A stretch of DNA of 50,469 nt from Rubritalea profundi. GTDB lineage: Bacteria; Verrucomicrobiota; Verrucomicrobiia; Verrucomicrobiales; Akkermansiaceae. The translations under genes were made by a program, and so were the position numbers. The stretch covers positions 3,937,717-3,988,185 of the forward strand of contig NZ_MQWA01000001.1 of NCBI RefSeq assembly GCF_002954445.1, given 5' to 3'. The notes below the pieces were generated by a model. The model was not told the origin of the DNA and searched no databases. It saw only the letters and a list, made by a program, of their open reading frames with translations. The stretch's first letter is position 1. The number at the start of each line of letters is the position of its first letter. This document shows, piece by piece, positions 45,071-50,469 of the stretch.

Positions 45071-45098
45071 CGCGTGAGCCTATGGCTCTATACGTGGA
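45071..45098. repeat. Covarying hairpin 2 (inner stem GAGCC-TAT-GGCTC)
   Basis: Outer arms CGCGT / ACGTG, inner stem GAGCC / GGCTC, loop TAT, TAT bulge. It matches hairpin 4 except in the right outer arm. Confidence 0.75.
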
Positions 45099-45167
45099 CC
45101 CATGACTCTTGACTAATGACCGCCACAGGCTCTCTGAAAAATGAAAGTTAAAAACTCAACTTCAAAT

Positions 45168-45195
45168 CGCGTGCGCCAAAGGCGTTTTACGCGAC
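45168..45195. repeat. Covarying hairpin 3 (inner stem GCGCC-AAA-GGCGT)
   Basis: Outer arms CGCGT / ACGCG, inner stem GCGCC / GGCGT (one G-T pair), loop AAA, TTT bulge. Both inner-stem sides differ from hairpins 1, 2 and 4, yet pairing is kept. Confidence 0.75.
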
Positions 45196-45232
45196 CCATC
45201 ATTCTTGACAATGCACCAACGAATAACATCGC

Positions 45233-45260
45233 TTAACATTCTATCAGTTAGGCGGATAAT
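45233..45260 (+). repeat. 28-bp dispersed repeat, copy B
   Basis: Matches the reverse complement of 4208-4235 at 25 of 28 positions. Confidence 0.65.
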
Positions 45261-45345
45261 TTTGCAGGGGCCTTGAGTTTGGCTGGTCTTCTTTCAGTTC
45301 AGTTCAGTTCAGTCTGAACTCTGCACTCGAACTCTGTCCGCCAAT

Positions 45346-45373
45346 CGCGTGAGCCTATGGCTCTATACGCGGA
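45346..45373. repeat. Covarying hairpin 4 (inner stem GAGCC-TAT-GGCTC)
   Basis: Outer arms CGCGT / ACGCG, inner stem GAGCC / GGCTC, loop TAT, TAT bulge. Confidence 0.75.
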
Positions 45374-45777
45374 TCTACGACCGCCGCAGGCATCCCCCCC
45401 TCATCACTTGAATAAAAATTGAAACGGAACGTGAAACAAACGGAACACCTAACACACTAATCAATAGCTCGTTCAGCACACCTATCAAAACGGCGCAATA
45501 TCAGCAGCCAACCAGCGACATTGCCCGTCGAAACTTCCCCCTTCACACACCTGCTAGAACTTGCTACTACCCTGCATCATTACTCCCATGTCGTCACTCA
45601 CCCGTTTCATCAGTCTTGTCTGAAAACTGAACTCTGAACACTGCTGCCACAGCCATCCCCCTTTCTCCTTTATCCTTCCCCCTAACAATCTATCACTACT
45701 CCCACGCGCAACTGCGCGATCACTCACACCTTTATCCTTTCTCCTCACCACTTCACACTTTTCCCTAAACTACTTTC

Positions 45778-47399
45778 ATGATCTGGAACGAACCTGCTGA
45801 CACATCTGACACATCCGCCGAGCTAGAGAAGCGCCTATGGGCGACTGCTAACACGCTCTGGGCGGATGCTGACCTCAAGCCCTCCGAGTACTCACCTATC
45901 GTGCTCGGCATCATCTTCCTGCGCTTTGCCGATGCCAAGTTCGCAGCGGTCGAGGCCGACATCCAGCCAGCCGAGGGTTCGCGCCGTCGCCGGGCTATTG
46001 GGCCTACTGACTACCATGCAAAGGGCGTGCTCTACGTGCCGGCATCTGCACGCTTCCAGAATATTCTAGAGCTGCCTGAGGGCGAGGCTATCGGTCAGGC
46101 TATCAACGAGGCGATGAAAGCCATCGAGTCCGACAACCCGGACCTCGCAGACGTGTTGCCGAAGACCTACCACATCCTCGACAACCGCACGCTCACTTCC
46201 CTGCTCAAGGACATCGCCTCTATCCCACTCAGCGAGAGCGGCGACACCTTTGGACTCATCTACGAATACTTCCTTGGAAAGTTTGCCATGAGCGAGGGCC
46301 AGAAGGGCGGCGAGTTCTACACGCCAGTCTCCATGGTCAAGCTCATCGTCGAGATCCTAGAGCCCTACCACGGCCGCATCCTCGACCCAGCCTGTGGCTC
46401 CGGTGGCATGTTCGTCCAGTCCGCCCGCTTTGTGGAGGAACACCAGAAGAACCCCACCACCGAGCTCTCGGTCTACGGTCAGGAGAAAACCTCCGCCACC
46501 TCCAAGCTCGCCCGCCTCAACCTCACCGTCCACAACCTCACTGGCGACATCCGCCAGGGCAACACCTTCTACGAGGACCTCCACGACTGCCCCGGCCGCT
46601 TCGACTTCGTAATGGCGAACCCACCGTTCAACGTCAGCAAGGTCGACAAAGAACGCCTCAGCACAGAGTGCGGGCCGCACGGGCGGTATCCATTTGGGAT
46701 GCCAAAGACGGATAACGCCAATTACCTGTGGATTCAGCAGTTCTATTCTTCTTTAAATGAAAAGGGCAGAGCCGGGTTTGTGATGGCAAACTCCGCCTCC
46801 GATGCACGCTCGTCAGAGGCTGACATCCGCCAGAAGCTCATCGAGACCGGTGCTGTCGATGTCATGATCGCCGCCCCGTCGAACATGTTCTACACCGTCA
46901 CCCTGCCAGCGACTCTGTGGTTCTTTGATAAAGGAGCCATCGCCACACCACGCGAGGACACAGTGCTCTTCATCGACGCCCGCAACATTTTCCGCCAGAT
47001 CGACCGCGCCCACCGCGACTTCACCCCCGCCCAGACCGAGTTCATTGCCAATATCGTCCGCCTCCACCGAGGCGAGCAGCCCGAACTCACCCACGGCTCA
47101 GAAGCCAAGCTCAAGGAGGTCTTTGGTGATCCTTCAGACAATTCACCACTCACCATTCAAAATTCACCATTCAAGAATATCCCCGGCCTCTGCCGCGCGG
47201 CAACGCGTGCTGAGATCGCCGAACAGGGATATTCGCTGAACCCTGGCCGCTATGTCGGTGCTGCACCGGGTGAAGAGCTCAGTGACGAAGACTTCAACGA
47301 GAAGCTCATCAGCCTCAACGAAGAACTCGTCGTCCTCAACGCCGAAGCTCGTGAGCTAGAAGACACTATTGCTGCAAACGTAACGGAGATCTTGGGAGC

Positions 47400-47403
<4 letters not shown>
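45778..47403 (+). CDS. hsdM: Type I restriction-modification methyltransferase subunit HsdM
   Basis: N6-adenine methyltransferase subunit that works with HsdS. 541 residues. N-terminal helical domain ([27 protein letters not shown]), SAM motif DPACGSGG (about 203-210) and catalytic NPPF (281-284), then a C-terminal helical region. Near residue 455, between VFGDPS and [13 protein letters not shown], an insert encodes [14 protein letters not shown]. Its DNA (47141-47175) is a CACCATTCA-type word repeat like those in spacers, and it lies in frame. The stop overlaps the hsdS ATG by four bases (ATGA). No hsdR is present within the window. The gene looks intact apart from the insert. Confidence 0.95.
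47141..47175 (+). repeat. Spacer-type word repeat inside hsdM
   Basis: ATTCACCACTCACCATTC followed by AAAATTCACCATTCAAG. The same CACCATTCA word, on the other strand, sits at the lesion of the metallophosphoesterase pseudogene (29459-29481). Confidence 0.75.
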
Positions 47404-48574
<1,171 letters not shown>

Positions 48575-48578
<4 letters not shown>

Positions 48579-50305
48579 ACCTAAGACAGCAACTAGTTGA
48601 AGAACGCGTAAGCATAACAGAGCAAGATCTAGGCCTACCTCGTGACGAAGCTTTTGAAAGATTTTGCCACACTACTTATACTGGTATTAGCTCTCACGCA
48701 TTTGAAGCTGGTGATTGGGTAGATGGGGCTGAAGACAAACAGATAGACTTGATTACAATCGTTGACAATGAAGGTGAAGCCGACATTTACATCATCTCTA
48801 CGAAATTCGTTAAATCCTTCTCTTCTAACGCGATCATCCAATTCAGAAATGGCCTGAATTGGATTTTCAACAAATCACGATCTGACATTGAATCCATTGA
48901 AAACGTCCGATTTAAAGATAAAATCAATGAAGTTAGATCAACAATCAACGGTATAGGATACTCCAACGCAAGGATCCACTGTGCCTTTATAACTAACGGA
49001 TTAAGTTCCAATTTATCTAATGAGTATGACCGTGAGGTGCTGACAATTCTTCAAGAGTACGACAACTCAACCTTTCAGGATTTCACATTCGAAAGTATTG
49101 GCGCTGATGAACTTATCAGCATGCTTAATATGCTTGAAAAAACAGATCGATCAATCGACGCCGAAATCCCGATAAGGTACGACACCAACAACCCCTCACT
49201 TATTCGGTATCACAGTGAAGGCTTAAAAGGTCTAGTGTGCTCCGCCGCAGCAACCGATATCGCGACAATTGTTAATCAAGATAGAAGCGGTGTAATATTC
49301 GATTCTAACATTCGACGATTTTTAGGTAGTTCAGGAGAGGTCAATAGGGACATAAACAATACTTGCTCTGACGCATCTTCAAGCTACCAGTTCTGGTTCC
49401 TTAATAATGGTATCACAATCATCTGTGACAAGTTCGACCCGACGACCGACCCTGACAACCCCCACGTAAAGGTTACAAATCTCCAAATTGTAAACGGCTG
49501 CCAAACTGCGTCAGCCCTAGCAATTGCAGCTAACAGCGGCAGCCTGAAAGCTGATACTCGAGTGCTACTAAGAATTTACGAAACACAGGACCCTGAGCTG
49601 ATTGATAAAATCGTCCTTACTACAAACAACCAAAATAGGATCAGTAATCGTGACCTTAAAGCCAACGACTCTGTGCAAGTTGATATGGAAGCAGCTTTCT
49701 TAACTTATGGGTTTCTGTATGAGCGCAAAGTAAACCAATTCAGAAGTATCTCCCTAGAGGGTAAAAGGGTTGTCGCTAACGAGGTTATTGGCCAATGCTA
49801 TCTTGCTACCGTAATGAAGAAACCAGCCGACGCTAGACGTCGTAAGTATAAAGTCTGGTCTGATTACTATAACCATATTTTTTCAGGAAATTCCATAGAG
49901 CCGCATCTATTGAGCTTCCTGATTTATGAAGGAGCTAAATCATGGATTAATGACAATAACATTTCTAAAAGTACTAATAATCTAGAACGAAAACTTGTTA
50001 ACAATGGGATATTTCACATCACAAGGATAGTAGCCTTCTTATGGAGAGGCACTGATTCTTGGACTACTAACAACCTAAGTGAGAACATCTCCGCAGTTTT
50101 AAACTCCCCCGAAGTTTTAGTTAGTCACCTACCTCAAACTCTCACTATTTTAACAGAACTTATTGAGTCTAATAATGTATTCATGAGAGACCTCGATGGA
50201 GCTTTGAAGTCCAACATACTAGAGACTGAAATAACCAGAATTTTGCATCAAGGCTCATACCCAGAGGCGCCATCTAACCTATCTCAAGGCTTCCTACCTA
50301 TTTAA
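48575..50305 (+). CDS. AIPR-family protein (abortive-infection phage-resistance type)
   Basis: 576 residues matching the AIPR family, proteins linked to abortive infection and to restriction-modification loci. Recognisable features: an N-terminal nuclease-like region (DKQIDLITIVDNEGEADIYIISTKF, with an acidic residue and K in a restriction-endonuclease-like order), a central FWFLNNGITIICDKF motif, VTNLQIVNGCQTASAL, and VLLRIYETQDPELIDKIVLTTNNQN. It overlaps hsdS by four bases (ATGA), so it is translated from the same mRNA as the methyltransferase subunits. Enzymatic activity is not established from sequence; a defence role is inferred. Strongly AT-rich relative to hsdM. Confidence 0.88.
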
Positions 50306-50348
50306 TAATATACACAAACCTCCACGTCCCCCACGTCCACCTAACTCC

Positions 50349-50469
50349 ATGATCTTTCGATCCTACAGCAACTATCCAAATTCTGTCCCCCATGATACTG
50401 ACTTTTTCTTAGTGGAAGAGAGTTGGGATGATTGGTTTACCTACCAGACGACTTTTGTTCTATTAACCC
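50349..50469 (+). CDS. Start of an unrecognised gene, cut by the window end
   Basis: Open frame from ATG 50349 to the window end (40 codons) starting MIFRSYSNYPNSVPHDTDFF and continuing with LVEESWDDWFTYQTTF. The composition looks like a real soluble protein and it follows the AIPR gene by 43 bp in the same direction, so it probably belongs to the same operon, possibly before hsdR. No family named. If the last nine bases are an artefact (see findings), its visible part ends three codons earlier. Confidence 0.5.
   Translation, partial: MIFRSYSNYPNSVPHDTDFFLVEESWDDWFTYQTTFVLLT

Larger units (their letters stand above)
44904..45777. repeat. Repeat- and hairpin-rich spacer upstream of hsdM
   Basis: About 870 bp with no supported gene. 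It contains four related 28-nt hairpins (44962, 45071, 45168, 45346), the 28-bp dispersed repeat copy B (45233-45260), a run of TTCAG units near 45297, two copies of a CCCGTTTCATCAG...CTGAACTCTGAAC block (near 44997 and 45601), and pyrimidine-rich words such as CCTTTATCCTTTCTCC. The hsdM promoter must lie at its end but I cannot place it. Confidence 0.75.

Noticed and set aside
46357-46680. 107-codon minus-strand open frame inside hsdM
   Set aside because: Antisense to the conserved methyltransferase motifs; composition is a by-product of hsdM codon use.

Overview
The window is a single stretch of bacterial chromosome that looks like a marine member of the Verrucomicrobiota, probably Verrucomicrobiales. 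This is inferred from gene content: two secreted formylglycine sulfatases, a DUF5069 protein, an SHD1-domain lipoprotein, a secreted transglutaminase-like coiled-coil protein, a SET-domain protein and long repeat-rich spacers. No rRNA or other phylogenetic marker settles it. Three tRNAs are present (Phe-GAA, Arg-TCT, initiator Met-CAT). There is no CRISPR array and no intact transposase gene.

Layout. 0-3.5 kb: a 5'-truncated PLD/DEAD-helicase/DUF3427 protein, then a NERD-domain gene broken by one TAG. 3.5-7 kb: repeat-rich spacers around sulfatase 1, then a YdcH-type small protein. 7.3-11 kb: a light and alkylation DNA-repair cluster with a frameshifted photolyase, a (6-4)/FeS-type photolyase homologue lacking cluster cysteines, and divergent ogt. 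11-16.4 kb: rlmN, a probable sixA remnant, a frameshifted SET protein, a secreted hypothetical, parB and a glutaminyl-cyclase-like lipoprotein. 16.5-17.4 kb: tRNA-Phe, tRNA-Arg and a 244-bp MITE with an 8-bp target duplication. 17.6-25 kb: frameshifted SulP, tmk, a decayed FAD monooxygenase, riboflavin synthase, a Na+/H+ antiporter-like protein and a thioredoxin-fold/SHD1 lipoprotein. 25.4-32 kb: ftsY, the transglutaminase-like protein, a deleted metallophosphoesterase, pyroglutamyl peptidase, sulfatase 2 and tRNA-fMet. 32-39 kb: a hypothetical, pyrC, a DUF5069 protein and the gcvT-gcvH-gcvP operon. 39.4-45 kb: an inactive rhomboid-like protein coupled to selA, small lipoproteins, a twice-frameshifted histone-deacetylase-like lipoprotein and an RsmC-like methyltransferase. 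45.8-50.5 kb: hsdM-hsdS-AIPR with 4-bp overlaps, then the start of an unrecognised gene cut by the window end.

Three themes stand out. (1) The spacers are built from recurring short words and small hairpins. One set of four 28-nt hairpins near 45 kb keeps its outer stem while the inner stem changes on both arms. The same kind of low-complexity word lies in frame inside hsdM and at the lesion of the metallophosphoesterase pseudogene. (2) Many accessory genes are broken. Nearly all frameshifts fit a single-base loss, mostly in a short homopolymer, so sequencing error must be excluded. The FAD monooxygenase, NERD and metallophosphoesterase genes carry other kinds of lesion and look like real decay. 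(3) Both window ends fall in defence-type genes and carry the same 9-bp sequence in inverted orientation. At the left end this introduces a stop codon exactly where protein homology begins, which points to an assembly or library artefact, or to a real junction.
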